Assembly: GCF_017303155.1 (NCBI RefSeq)
Contig: NZ_JAEKJR010000001.1
Coordinates: forward strand, 682,001-746,000
Length of the DNA stretch: 64,000 bases
DNA from: Microbulbifer salipaludis
GTDB lineage: Bacteria > Pseudomonadota > Gammaproteobacteria > Pseudomonadales > Cellvibrionaceae
Direction: 5' to 3'
The translations under genes and the position numbers were made by a program. The notes under the pieces were generated by a model. The model was given only the letters and a program-made list of their open reading frames with translations. It was not told the origin of the DNA and ran no database searches. Positions 51,158 to 59,790 of the stretch are shown one piece after another. Position 1 is the first letter of the stretch; every line of letters begins with the position of its first letter.

Positions 51158-52273
51158 TCAGGCCGCAGTGACCCGGTCGAGTTTGTGTGGCAGGTCGTCG
51201 CGGCCAACTTCGATCAGATGATCGGCCAGCGCGCCGCGGTTGCCACTTTGCCAAAGTTCGAAGAAATCGTCGGCGAGGCGGCGGTTCATATCGGCCACGG
51301 TATTCCAGTACTTGCGCAGTTCGTCTTCCGTCAGGCGACGGAAGTCGTCGCGGTCGGGAACTTTTCCGTAGGGCAGGCTGGCTACAAAGGCCGGTGACGG
51401 CGCCACAAGCAAGGTGTTTTCCATCGCACCACCGCGGACCCAGCGCCAGCTGAGGGACTTGTCAAACCAGCCCGGCACCATATACGGGAAAAAATGCGGG
51501 TACAGGGCCAGGCCCTGTGGGTGCCGGAAGGCGAGGTCGAAGTGGTAGTCGGTAATACCGCCGTCGCGGTAGTTGCCAGCCGGTGCGCCGTGGGGATTCT
51601 GTACTCCCGCCATGACCAGCGGAATCGCACCGCTTGCCAGTACCGCATCGGATACATTGTGCTCGGATAGCCGGGTGTTGACGGTGCGCAGGTTGTCGAA
51701 CTGTATCGACGCGGATTCGCCGGTGTGGAAGACCACCCGGTCCCAGAAGGCGCGCAATGTGCGCCGCGACACCGCATTGGCCATGGCCGATGCCATCAAC
51801 ACTGGCGCCAGTACCGCGCGGTTTTCGCTGGCCAGCGGGCCGCGTCCGCGCACGGTCACAAAATGGCTCTGCCAGATGGGGTTGTTTGCTACCTGCTGGG
51901 CGCCGGTCGGGCCCAGGGCGGCGAGTACCATCTTTTCGCCGACCGCGGTCACTTCCGCAGGGGTAGGCCTGTCCGATTCGTACTGCTGGTTGATGTAGGC
52001 ATCTTCGAGCCGGCCAATAGCCGCGGGGGCATCCTCCAGCGCGTAACACATATTGCGGAAGCTGCCGATGGAGGAACCCACGCTGGTGATTGGCGTATTG
52101 CGGCCGGCAAAAAACTCGCCTGCCAGCAGCCGGTCGAGGTGGCTGATTGCCAGCCATTTGGGGCCACCGGAGGCGCCGATCAGGGTGGAGAATTGCTGCT
52201 GGTGCAGCCCCTCCTCGCGGATGCGCCGGGCGGCGCTGGCGCCGGCCAGCAGTACGCAGGAATAGCGTTTCAT
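51158..52273 (-). CDS. Patatin-like phospholipase
   Basis: ATG at 52273 is used; the TTG at 52279 is less likely. The 371-residue product has a Gly-Ala-Ser-Gly-Gly-Pro-Lys-Trp oxyanion region, the nucleophile elbow Gly-Ser-Ser-Ile-Gly-Ser and the catalytic Asp in Arg-Asp-Gly-Gly. The Ser/Asp dyad is that of patatins, which hydrolyse acyl esters of lipids. No signal peptide is seen, so it is cytosolic or membrane-associated. It follows the DUF2855 gene with only six bases between. Together with FadD it could feed acids released from a lipid into the island pathway; this is inference. Confidence 0.9.
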   Translation of the reverse strand: MKRYSCVLLAGASAARRIREEGLHQQQFSTLIGASGGPKWLAISHLDRLLAGEFFAGRNTPITSVGSSIGSFRNMCYALEDAPAAIGRLEDAYINQQYESDRPTPAEVTAVGEKMVLAALGPTGAQQVANNPIWQSHFVTVRGRGPLASENRAVLAPVLMASAMANAVSRRTLRAFWDRVVFHTGESASIQFDNLRTVNTRLSEHNVSDAVLASGAIPLVMAGVQNPHGAPAGNYRDGGITDYHFDLAFRHPQGLALYPHFFPYMVPGWFDKSLSWRWVRGGAMENTLLVAPSPAFVASLPYGKVPDRDDFRRLTEDELRKYWNTVADMNRRLADDFFELWQSGNRGALADHLIEVGRDDLPHKLDRVTAA

Positions 52274-52279
52274 AAGCAA

Positions 52280-53368
52280 TCAGTCGAGTAGTGAAACCAT
52301 CAGCCCGCGGCTGGCGCCGACCTTGTTGTCCAGCAGTTGCTGCCAGGCGTTATCCAGAGCCTCGGGCCCGTGCAGCCACTCGACCTTGAGGTTGCCGCTG
52401 GTGGCCATGGCGATCTCGGCGCTGGCCATCATGGCTTTTTGCATCATTGCGCCGGGCCCCCACTCCTTATCGCGTTTTGCGATCTGGCCGGGGGCAAAGA
52501 AGAAGGTGGGTTTGGCCCCGGGCAGGTCGCCGGCAGCACCGCCGCCTTCCCAGTGGCTGGCGCCAACCATGGCGCTCTCGACAATGTTGTCGCCGATATG
52601 CTGGTGCAGGGCGCGGGTCAGGGTGACGTTACCGGACATGTCGATATAGGCGGTGCGCAGGCTCGCGTCGATCTGGCTTTCCTCACCGTAGTGCACCACC
52701 TGATCGCAGCAACCCAGGTCGCGCACAAACGCGGTGTTGCCGGCGGACGTAACGCCCACGACCTTCGCTGTGATTTCGTTATCGCGATGCAGCAGGTGCG
52801 CAAGGCCGAAGCCGGTCTTGGACGAGACGGAACCGATGACCACCTGCTCGGCGCCGAACAAGGCGTTGTCGATGAGGTAGTCGTACAGTACGAACGAGGT
52901 GGCAAACAGCGGGAACAGCAGGCAGCGCTCATTCTCCAGCTTGGTGAGAATGTCTGGCTCCGCCTGGGTGCGGCGGTAGGCGTTGTACATGGCGGGCAGG
53001 GCCTGGCGATGTTCCGCCATATCCATAAACTGGTCCTCGCGCACCTTGCCCGGGGTCAGCACCGTGTGGCTCGCCATGGGGAAGAAGCCCCACAGGCGCT
53101 CGCCGGCGGGGACCTCGGGGCAGTGGGATTCGATCACTGTGCCGCAGGCCCACACCGGCACCTTGCCCCATTGCCCTTCCGCAGGGAAATAGCCCCAGTA
53201 GCCGATCATCTCCCCGGACAGGGCGTAGCTGACGTTATTGGCGGTGAGGCCAAACTTGTCGATGGCAACCAGCACCTGGCCGTCCCCGGCGGTGAGGTCC
53301 CGTTTACCGACCGTGCGTGTCTTGCGGAAGTCCTTGCGGTCGACCCAGAGTTCAGTGCAGCTCGCCAT
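52280..53368 (-). CDS. DUF2855 family protein
   Basis: The 362-residue protein matches DUF2855, an MDR-like family of unknown activity: Gly-Leu-Thr-Ala-Asn-Asn-Val-Ser-Tyr-Ala near residue 40, Tyr-Trp-Gly-Tyr-Phe-Pro near 56, and a Rossmann-like segment with Ser-Val-Ser-Ser-Lys-Thr-Gly-Phe-Gly near 180. It heads the longest island operon, about nine genes from 53368 down to 43989. Operator E lies 31 bp upstream, and the divergent TetR gene begins 238 bp away. An NAD(P)-dependent redox role is probable but unproven. Confidence 0.9.
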   Translation of the reverse strand: MASCTELWVDRKDFRKTRTVGKRDLTAGDGQVLVAIDKFGLTANNVSYALSGEMIGYWGYFPAEGQWGKVPVWACGTVIESHCPEVPAGERLWGFFPMASHTVLTPGKVREDQFMDMAEHRQALPAMYNAYRRTQAEPDILTKLENERCLLFPLFATSFVLYDYLIDNALFGAEQVVIGSVSSKTGFGLAHLLHRDNEITAKVVGVTSAGNTAFVRDLGCCDQVVHYGEESQIDASLRTAYIDMSGNVTLTRALHQHIGDNIVESAMVGASHWEGGGAAGDLPGAKPTFFFAPGQIAKRDKEWGPGAMMQKAMMASAEIAMATSGNLKVEWLHGPEALDNAWQQLLDNKVGASRGLMVSLLD

Positions 53369-53398
53369 TTTCAGGTCCTTTATGTTTTATGAATATAA

Positions 53399-53415
53399 TG
53401 ACACTATATATGCCA
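53399..53415. promoter_or_regulatory. Operator E, 17-bp palindrome
   Basis: TGACACT-ATA-TATGCCA matches 10 of 12 fixed positions. It lies 31 bp from the DUF2855 start and 192 bp from the divergent TetR start, as expected for the regulator's own region. The rest of 53416-53606 shows nothing else recognisable. Confidence 0.65.
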
Positions 53416-53606
53416 ATACATGATTCGCCAAGTGCCATTCGTCTCGAAAGGGCCGAGTACCGGCAGCGGGAATTCGAGAGAATGGCTGGGTGCTGGGAAA
53501 GTTGTGCGGCGAATAGGTCGTCAGCGTTTGCTGTGGCACAATATCGCGCCATCGCGCCGAATTACTGGGTGGGTGGTAGCAAGTTCAAAGTGGAAGCGGG
53601 GACGTT

Positions 53607-54176
53607 ATGGAAGTCAAAGTAGATGGCCGCGCCCTGCGCAGTGTGCGCAGTCGCCAGCAGATTATTGACGCGATGCTCGCTCTGATGGAGCGCGAAATCT
53701 ATATCCCCACGGCGCAGCAGGTGGCGGATGAGGCAGGTATTTCCATCCGCACAGTATTCCGGCACTTCACCGAAATGGAGTTGCTGTACGCGGAGCTCAA
53801 TTCGCAGGTGCGCCCCGTCTATGAAGCCCTGTTCAACAAAATGCCGATGGAGGGTTCCCTTGAGGAGCGGCTGACCGGTTCGGTGCGCTGTCGCATGGAA
53901 GCCTTTTCGCAGCTGATTCACCTGCAGCGGGCGACGTGGAGCCTGTTGTGGCGCTCAAAGGTCATCTCCGACGTTTATGAGTCCAATGTGCGCAAAATGC
54001 GCAAGAACCTGGAAAAGTGCCTGCCGGAAATTTTGCAGTTACCCGCCGACAAGCGCGAAGCGGTGGATGCAATTATGTCGTTTGAATTTTACGAGCGTCT
54101 TTCGCGGCACCAGAAGCTCTCTGACCAGGCCTGCGGCAAGATCGTTGAGGGGCTGCTGAAGGATTTGCTCACCTGA
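53607..54176 (+). CDS. TetR-family transcriptional regulator
   Basis: The 189-residue protein has a TetR helix-turn-helix domain at about residues 15-62: Arg-Gln-Gln-Ile-Ile-Asp-Ala, Gln-Gln-Val-Ala-Asp-Glu-Ala-Gly, Ile-Ser-Ile-Arg-Thr-Val-Phe-Arg-His-Phe. The C-terminal ligand-binding domain is helical and not informative about the ligand. TetR proteins bind palindromes as dimers and usually repress. It is the only regulator inside the island and lies beside one of six matching palindromes, so it is the best candidate for the island repressor. The operators are about the right size for a TetR dimer. Confidence 0.92.
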   Translation: MEVKVDGRALRSVRSRQQIIDAMLALMEREIYIPTAQQVADEAGISIRTVFRHFTEMELLYAELNSQVRPVYEALFNKMPMEGSLEERLTGSVRCRMEAFSQLIHLQRATWSLLWRSKVISDVYESNVRKMRKNLEKCLPEILQLPADKREAVDAIMSFEFYERLSRHQKLSDQACGKIVEGLLKDLLT

Positions 54177-54432
54177 GCTTGTTGCCTTCCTTTTGCCGCC
54201 CTTCTTTCGTTTCCCTGATGTAGCCTGTTCCTGCCTGAATCTTCCTCCCTTCAAGTGACTGCTAACAGGTCGCTGCATGCGATCCATGCGTTCGGCCCGC
54301 GCCTCTTTCTCGCAATAGCCGGGTAACAGTTTGTCCTTAATTGTGTAGAAGTGACACAGGTTGTGCCGATTTATTCGGCTGTCCGCGATTCGCCTTGCAT
54401 TCAATTGCCTGGTTTGGCTAGCATACAGTTGA

Positions 54433-54449
54433 TGTCGCAAGTTATGACA
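54433..54449. promoter_or_regulatory. Operator D, 17-bp palindrome
   Basis: TGTCGCA-AGT-TATGACA matches 10 of 12 fixed positions. It lies 87 bp ahead of the TonB-dependent receptor gene. The whole gap 54177-54535 (359 bp) holds this site and presumably the receptor promoter, but no gene that I can support. Confidence 0.62.
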
Positions 54450-54535
54450 ATAGTTGGCGGTCAGGATCACCGGTGGTCTGGGTGGGCTCATTCGCCAATT
54501 CACAATAATAATTCCAGCGATCTGGGAGAGAGACC

Positions 54536-56740
54536 ATGCCGATGAATAAACTGTTTACCAAGACCGCACTCGCGGTCGGCCTCGCCAGCGCCGCCGCCAG
54601 TGCGTGGGCTGAACTGGAAGAAGTTACCGTCACCGCCACCAAGCGCGAGCAGAGCGTGCAGGACATTGCCGTCTCGGTGAGTGCTCTGTCCGCTGAGGAA
54701 ATGCGGCAGGCGGGCATCGACGATGCAAAGGATGTGGCCGTGCAGGTACCGAGCCTCACGGTTAACCGAAATATGAGCCCGTTTGCGGCTGGCATTCGTA
54801 TCCGCGGCTTGGGCACCAACCAGAACGATCCCTCGCTGGAGGCCTCGGTGGCGGTAGTGGTCGATGGTGTTTACCTGGGTCGCTCTGGCCTCGGCCTGTC
54901 GGATCTGGTGGATGTTGAGCGGGTCGAAGTGGTGCAGGGACCCCAGGGGACCCTGTATGGCAAGAACGCCAATGCGGGCGTGCTTAATATTGTCACAACC
55001 GGTGTCAATATGGAGGAGTCTGAAGCGCGACTGGAGGCCTCCGCCGGCGACTATGGGCTGCAGAAATTCACCGCCTCGGTGAGCGCGCCGGTTGGTGACA
55101 CGGCGGGTTACCGCCTGAGCGGGTCGGTACACCAGCGCGATGGCTGGCTGAAAAGTGGTACCGGCCCGGACCAGAACGACCGCTCTGACTGGAACCTGCG
55201 CGGTAAATTTACCTGGGAGCCTACCGACGCGCTCAGTGTGAACCTGATAGCCAGCCGTGTAGAGCGGGATTCCAGTTGCTGTGGTGCCGACACTACCATC
55301 AGCCCGGCTATGGCCGGCGTGTTGCAGATGAAGGGCCTGGAAGTTCCCGAAAGCGATCCGCTGGATTACTACAGCAATAACGATTACCCGCTGGCGTTTA
55401 CCCTCTCGGCCGATGCGCTCAGCGCGGTGGTGGACTACGACCTGTCTTTTGCCACCCTCACTTCAATCACCGCCTGGAACGATTACGAATGGGTGAGCAG
55501 CTTTGACGGTGACCGCACCGAACTCGACCTCTACTACGTGGACGATGCGTACCGTGGCGAGAGCCTGGTGCAGGAACTGCGCCTGAGCAGTGATCTGGAC
55601 GGGCCGCTGCAGTACCTGGCGGGCCTCTATTTCAGTCATGAAGAGCTGGGCCGCGGTTTTGGCCAGCCGGTCGCTAACTTTGGCTCGGACATCCTCGCTG
55701 TGGGCACTCAGGTGCATCCGCTGGGGCCTGCATTTGCCATGCTGGCACGCCCCGGCGACAGCTCCACGATCGACAATGCCTGGGAGACCGATACCTTTGC
55801 GGCCTTCGGCCAGACCACCTACACCTTCTCCGACAGCTGGGAAGCTACCGTTGGCCTGCGCTACACCGCTGAGGAAAAATCCGCAGATATGTATGTGCGG
55901 GCTGATTCCACGGCAACCGGTATCCCCGCCGGTGCCTTTGGCCCGGCGGGGCCGGCTATGAATATCCCGCCACTGATCGCGGCACTTTACGCTCCGGTAG
56001 ATGACAGCTTCCGTCTCGAGGACGACAGTGTCACCGGTATGGCGAGCCTGACCCATTTCGTCAATGAGGACGTGATGGTGTTTGCCTCTGTTGCCACCGG
56101 CCACAAGTCCGGCGGTTTCAACGGCGTGGCGGGCGCGGGTGCCGAGCGCACCTACGATAACGAGCAGACCACCAACTACGAGCTGGGTATCAAGTCGCGT
56201 CTGTTCGACAACCAGCTGGAGCTCAATGCCACGGCGTTTCATATGCTGGTGGATGACCTCCAGTACCTGAGACAGCAGGCCATGGGCCTCGGCACCTATG
56301 TCGCCAATGAGGCGGATGAAGGCACAATCAAGGGCGTGGACCTGAACTTTGCCGCAGCCCCCTGGCAGTTCCTGAAGCTGAGCGGCGGCGTGCAGTATCT
56401 GGATAACGATGTCTTCCCTGCCTCGCGCTGGACTTCCAATCTCGCGGCCACCCTGATGGCGCCGGTGGCGGACGGTGCGGCCTACCTGCGTACCGACTAC
56501 AACTATGCCTCGGATCACGCGGTGAATCCGGATGTTCCCGATTTTGTGCAGGATCGTGAGACCGTCAATGTGCGTGCCGGTTGGCGCAATGAGGACTGGG
56601 ATGCGGCGGTGTGGGTGAAGAACGCCACGGACGATGTCTACTCCTACCTGCGCACCGTGCCCGCGGCGATGACCGGCGCCCAGCAGGACTGGCTTGCCGA
56701 GCCTCGCACCATCGGTGCTACGGTCAGCTATCAGTTCTGA
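54536..56740 (+). CDS. TonB-dependent outer-membrane receptor
   Basis: The 734-residue protein has a signal peptide (about residues 1-25), a TonB box-like Glu-Glu-Val-Thr-Val-Thr-Ala, a plug domain (about 35-150, with Arg-Ile-Arg-Gly-Leu-Gly and Val-Gln-Gly-Pro-Gln-Gly-Thr-Leu-Tyr-Gly-Lys-Asn) and a beta-barrel ending in Tyr-Gln-Phe. This is the catabolite-uptake type common in marine gammaproteobacteria; no siderophore-specific sign is visible. It is the only outer-membrane importer in the island and probably brings in the substrate whose breakdown the other genes perform. It is preceded by operator D and followed by a strong terminator. Confidence 0.94.
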   Translation: MPMNKLFTKTALAVGLASAAASAWAELEEVTVTATKREQSVQDIAVSVSALSAEEMRQAGIDDAKDVAVQVPSLTVNRNMSPFAAGIRIRGLGTNQNDPSLEASVAVVVDGVYLGRSGLGLSDLVDVERVEVVQGPQGTLYGKNANAGVLNIVTTGVNMEESEARLEASAGDYGLQKFTASVSAPVGDTAGYRLSGSVHQRDGWLKSGTGPDQNDRSDWNLRGKFTWEPTDALSVNLIASRVERDSSCCGADTTISPAMAGVLQMKGLEVPESDPLDYYSNNDYPLAFTLSADALSAVVDYDLSFATLTSITAWNDYEWVSSFDGDRTELDLYYVDDAYRGESLVQELRLSSDLDGPLQYLAGLYFSHEELGRGFGQPVANFGSDILAVGTQVHPLGPAFAMLARPGDSSTIDNAWETDTFAAFGQTTYTFSDSWEATVGLRYTAEEKSADMYVRADSTATGIPAGAFGPAGPAMNIPPLIAALYAPVDDSFRLEDDSVTGMASLTHFVNEDVMVFASVATGHKSGGFNGVAGAGAERTYDNEQTTNYELGIKSRLFDNQLELNATAFHMLVDDLQYLRQQAMGLGTYVANEADEGTIKGVDLNFAAAPWQFLKLSGGVQYLDNDVFPASRWTSNLAATLMAPVADGAAYLRTDYNYASDHAVNPDVPDFVQDRETVNVRAGWRNEDWDAAVWVKNATDDVYSYLRTVPAAMTGAQQDWLAEPRTIGATVSYQF

Positions 56741-56796
56741 GGCGTGGTACCGATCTAGTGTGAGTGCTGGGCCCTGCAGTGGGCCCATGCAGATGC

Positions 56797-56828
56797 AAAA
56801 AAGCCGGCAGGAAACTGCCGGCTTTTTT
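56797..56828. terminator. Strong bidirectional terminator
   Basis: A perfect 14-bp stem, A6-GCCGGCAG with CTGCCGGC-T6, surrounds a GAAA tetraloop. It separates the receptor gene from the convergent sulfatase gene and works in both directions. Confidence 0.9.
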
Positions 56829-56856
56829 GTGCTCTTCGGTTTGTACTTTTGACCCG

Positions 56857-58698
56857 CTAGCCGCGGCGGCGGCGCCACAGCAGCAGCGCCGCGACGCCGG
56901 CCAGCAGTAACCCGGCGAAAAGGGCGATCTGCGGCAAACGCTGCTTTACGGCATTGCGGGTGACCTGGCGCCGCTGGTTGTAGTCCGGCGGTACCGGCAG
57001 TACGCCGTTGTCGCGCACATAGGTTTCGTAATCCGACAGCAGCTCGGCAAAGCGCGCCGGCTCCTGCTGTTCCAGCGGCGTGGTTTCACCCGGGTCGCGC
57101 TCGATATGGTACAGGTGCCACTGGCCATCGTTATTCGGACCGCGGTTGAAGGTGATCTTGTAGTCGCCCTTGATCAGCGCCGCGTTGCCACCGATTTCGT
57201 AAGCGATGGTGTCCTCGGGGCCGTACACTGCGGTAGCGGATTGCTCGATCAGCGGTAGCAGGCTGCGGCCGGTCATTGGCTCCACGGCGCGGCCGCGGTA
57301 TTGGCCGCGGTGGTCGGCAACCCCAGCCAGTTCCAGCAGGGTCGGCGCGAGGTCTTTGACATAGGCGGTGGCGTGGCTGATTTGTCCGCGCAGGACATCG
57401 GCAACGGCTGGGCCACTGACCACTAGCGGTACCCGCATGCCGCCCTCCCCCGAGTGGAATTTGTAGTGCCCGAGGGGCGCGGCAGCGGCACTGGCGAAGC
57501 TCGGGCCGATGGTGGCGAAGCTGCCCTTTTCGCCGAGGGTTTCGTAGTCGTCGGTGTAGTCCAGCAGCTTGAGCATCAGCAGGCGCTGTGGGCCGGTAAT
57601 TTCATTGGGCTCGGGACCGTTGTCGGAGGTGAAGACGATAACGGTATTGTCGTATTCACCGATGTCTTTCAGGTACTGCAGCAGTCGGCCGATGTGGACA
57701 TCCATGGCATCGACCATGCCCGCATACACCGCCATGCGTTTGGCGTTGTAGCGCTGTTCCTCTTCCGACAGCGTCGCCCACTCGGCGGTGGTGTTCATGT
57801 GCTTCATCGCCGCATCGGCGGGCACCAGTCCCATCGCTTTCGCCGCTTGCTGGCGCTGGCTGCGGATCGGGTCCCAGCCCTGGCGATAGGTCTCCAGATA
57901 TTTCTGTGTGTATTTCCTTGGGGCCTGCATAGGCATATGCACGGCCATAAACGGTAGGTAAGTGAAAAACGGTTTGCCGTCGGCGCGGTTGCTGTCGATC
58001 TGGGCGATGGCCTTGTCTACCAGGAACTCTGAGGAATAGAAATCCTCTGGCAGTTCATACGGCTCGCCGTTTTCAAACCACAGGGTTTTTTCATATAGCG
58101 GCAGGTAGCTTTTGTTGGACCAGTTATCACCGCCGGAATACGGCATCATGACGGTCTGTTCGAAGCCGCGGTTGATCGGGCGCAGCGCTGGATCCTTGTA
58201 GCCCAGGTGCCATTTGCCCGCCATGTAGGTGTGATAGCCCGCGTCCCTGAGCTGGGTGGCGATGGTCACCACGTCCTTGCGCAGGTGGCCCTGGTAGAAG
58301 GGAGAGTGCGACTGGGCCGGCGTCAGTGCTTCGGCGATATTGGCGACGCCGGCGCGGTGGCTGTCGACGCCCGACATCAGCATGGCGCGGGTCGGAGCGC
58401 AGCTGGGCGCGGTGCGGTATTTGCTGAAGCGCAGCCCCTGTTGCGCGAGGTCATCCAGATTGGGGGTGCTGATCTCGCTGCCGTAGGCGCCGAGATCGGT
58501 GTAGCCGAGGTCGTCGGCGAGGATCACCAGGATATTGGGGCGCTTGGCGGCGTCGGTGGATGTTGCTGACTCACTCGTACTTTCACTCATTTGCGCCTGC
58601 GTCACAGCACTGATGGCGGCGGCCAGTGAGGTGCAGAGCAGTGTGCGGGCGAAATGTTTGCCGGTGCGGCGGGCGGTTGAAGCGGGTTTGCGGTACAT
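56857..58698 (-). CDS. Formylglycine-type sulfatase with C-terminal anchor
   Basis: ATG at 58698 gives a 613-residue product with a signal peptide (about residues 14-36); a longer frame starts at 58776. Asp62-Asp63 are candidate calcium ligands and Cys100-Ala-Pro-Thr-Arg104 is the C-x-P-x-R formylglycine site. His-Leu-Gly and Gly-Lys-Trp segments of the active site follow. A C-terminal hydrophobic helix with Arg-Arg-Arg-Arg tail (about 588-613) suggests anchoring in the inner membrane. It would cleave a sulfate ester in the periplasm. It follows the DJ-1 gene by 61 bp and probably shares its operator F. Confidence 0.93.
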   Translation of the reverse strand: MYRKPASTARRTGKHFARTLLCTSLAAAISAVTQAQMSESTSESATSTDAAKRPNILVILADDLGYTDLGAYGSEISTPNLDDLAQQGLRFSKYRTAPSCAPTRAMLMSGVDSHRAGVANIAEALTPAQSHSPFYQGHLRKDVVTIATQLRDAGYHTYMAGKWHLGYKDPALRPINRGFEQTVMMPYSGGDNWSNKSYLPLYEKTLWFENGEPYELPEDFYSSEFLVDKAIAQIDSNRADGKPFFTYLPFMAVHMPMQAPRKYTQKYLETYRQGWDPIRSQRQQAAKAMGLVPADAAMKHMNTTAEWATLSEEEQRYNAKRMAVYAGMVDAMDVHIGRLLQYLKDIGEYDNTVIVFTSDNGPEPNEITGPQRLLMLKLLDYTDDYETLGEKGSFATIGPSFASAAAAPLGHYKFHSGEGGMRVPLVVSGPAVADVLRGQISHATAYVKDLAPTLLELAGVADHRGQYRGRAVEPMTGRSLLPLIEQSATAVYGPEDTIAYEIGGNAALIKGDYKITFNRGPNNDGQWHLYHIERDPGETTPLEQQEPARFAELLSDYETYVRDNGVLPVPPDYNQRRQVTRNAVKQRLPQIALFAGLLLAGVAALLLWRRRRG

Positions 58699-58759
58699 AG
58701 GGGTTGCGCCTGTATGGGGCTGGTCGCCAGCGATAGAGCTGGCGACGTGAACGTGGGCC

Positions 58760-59608
58760 TTAGGGCTTGGCGGCAATGGCCATCATCTGATGCGCGGTTT
58801 CGTAGCCGGAGTTCTGGTTCTGACCGGTGACAAAGCGGCGTTCATCATCCACGACAACGTGGGTGGCAAAGATGTCGCGGAAGGCGGTCTGCTTTTCGTA
58901 CTCGGCGCCGGCCTTGCGCAGCTCGGTTTCCGGGTGCTGTGGGGTGACCTCGATACCCAGCTCCTTGATCTGCTTGTCGCTGACTCCGGTCATACGGCGC
59001 CCGGCAATGAGCAGCTTGCCGTCCTTGTCCTCGGCCTTGATCAGGCCCAGCACACCGTGGCACACCCCACCGATTACCGCGCTGCTATCGTAATAGGCCT
59101 CGCTGACCTTGCGCCCCAGAGCATCGGAATAACCCAGGTCGTAGGCTGCACCCCAGCCGCCGGCCATAAAGATGATGTCGTACCGGGTAAAGTCGACCTC
59201 GTCGATACGCAGGGAATTCTTTACTTTGGCCTGCACTACCGCATCCTGCAGGTAGCGCTCGTCCTCCGCGGTGCGCACCGCGTAGAAGAAGGATTCCGGG
59301 TCCACCGGGATCTCGCCGCCCTGGATGCTGGCAATGTCCACCTGCATGCCGCCGTCGAGGAAGGTGTAATAGGGCACGGTCATTTCCGAGGCGAACACGC
59401 CGGTGGCCTTGCCGTCGGTCTCGCCGGGTGCGTTCAGGGTGCCGTGGCTGGTGGTGATCACCAGCGCACGCTTGCCCGGCAGTGCGACGGTGTCGCCAGT
59501 GTACTCGGGGTGGAGCCCGGCCTTGTGGAGGAGGGTGGGCAGCAGCAGGGCGAACGCCACAGCCACGACCGTCAGACCGGCCGCGGCGATGAGAAGTTTG
59601 TTGCGCAT
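58760..59608 (-). CDS. Membrane-anchored DJ-1/PfpI family protein
   Basis: ATG at 59608 (AATAGG upstream) gives 282 residues; the frame opens earlier at 59653. An N-terminal membrane helix (about 5-24) precedes a DJ-1/PfpI domain. The nucleophile elbow is Gly-Gly-Val-Cys-His-Gly, near residue 180, with Ala-Gly-Gly-Trp-Gly just before. Members are amidotransferase-like, chaperone-, glyoxalase- or isonitrile-hydratase-like, and the sequence does not decide which. It is anchored outside the cytoplasm in this prediction. It is the first gene of a two-gene operon with the sulfatase. Confidence 0.85.
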   Translation of the reverse strand: MRNKLLIAAAGLTVVAVAFALLLPTLLHKAGLHPEYTGDTVALPGKRALVITTSHGTLNAPGETDGKATGVFASEMTVPYYTFLDGGMQVDIASIQGGEIPVDPESFFYAVRTAEDERYLQDAVVQAKVKNSLRIDEVDFTRYDIIFMAGGWGAAYDLGYSDALGRKVSEAYYDSSAVIGGVCHGVLGLIKAEDKDGKLLIAGRRMTGVSDKQIKELGIEVTPQHPETELRKAGAEYEKQTAFRDIFATHVVVDDERRFVTGQNQNSGYETAHQMMAIAAKP

Positions 59609-59635
59609 CCTATTGGGTCTCTGTAAGAAATGTAT

Positions 59636-59652
59636 TGGCATATATTGCGACA
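59636..59652. promoter_or_regulatory. Operator F, 17-bp palindrome
   Basis: TGGCATA-TAT-TGCGACA matches 10 of 12 fixed positions. It lies 28 bp from the DJ-1 start, overlapping where the promoter must be. It is the last of the six sites, at the right end of the island. Confidence 0.66.
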
Positions 59653-59763
59653 ATATAAGTGGTGGGTCAATTTTCTTGCGGCGGGCAGCCTGTGGGTCGG
59701 GACTTCAGGCAGCGGGCAGGGACGGGGACCGTGTTGGAATCCGGCATAACGGGCTGGGCGGAG

Positions 59764-59784
59764 GGCCCGGCCCATGGCCGGGCC
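59764..59784 (-). terminator. GC-rich hairpin after asmA
   Basis: GGCCCGGCC and its exact complement flank CAT, just downstream of the asmA stop. A T-run is lacking, so it may be a factor-dependent or stabilising structure. Confidence 0.45.
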
Positions 59785-59790
59785 GGTGGT

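Noticed and set aside
55463..56878. Leftward frame of 471 codons opposite the TonB receptor
   Set aside because: Composition of a shadow; the receptor frame is convincing.
25716..59790. Direct repeats, integrase or transposase at the island borders
   Set aside because: Looked for in the border gaps by eye and not seen.
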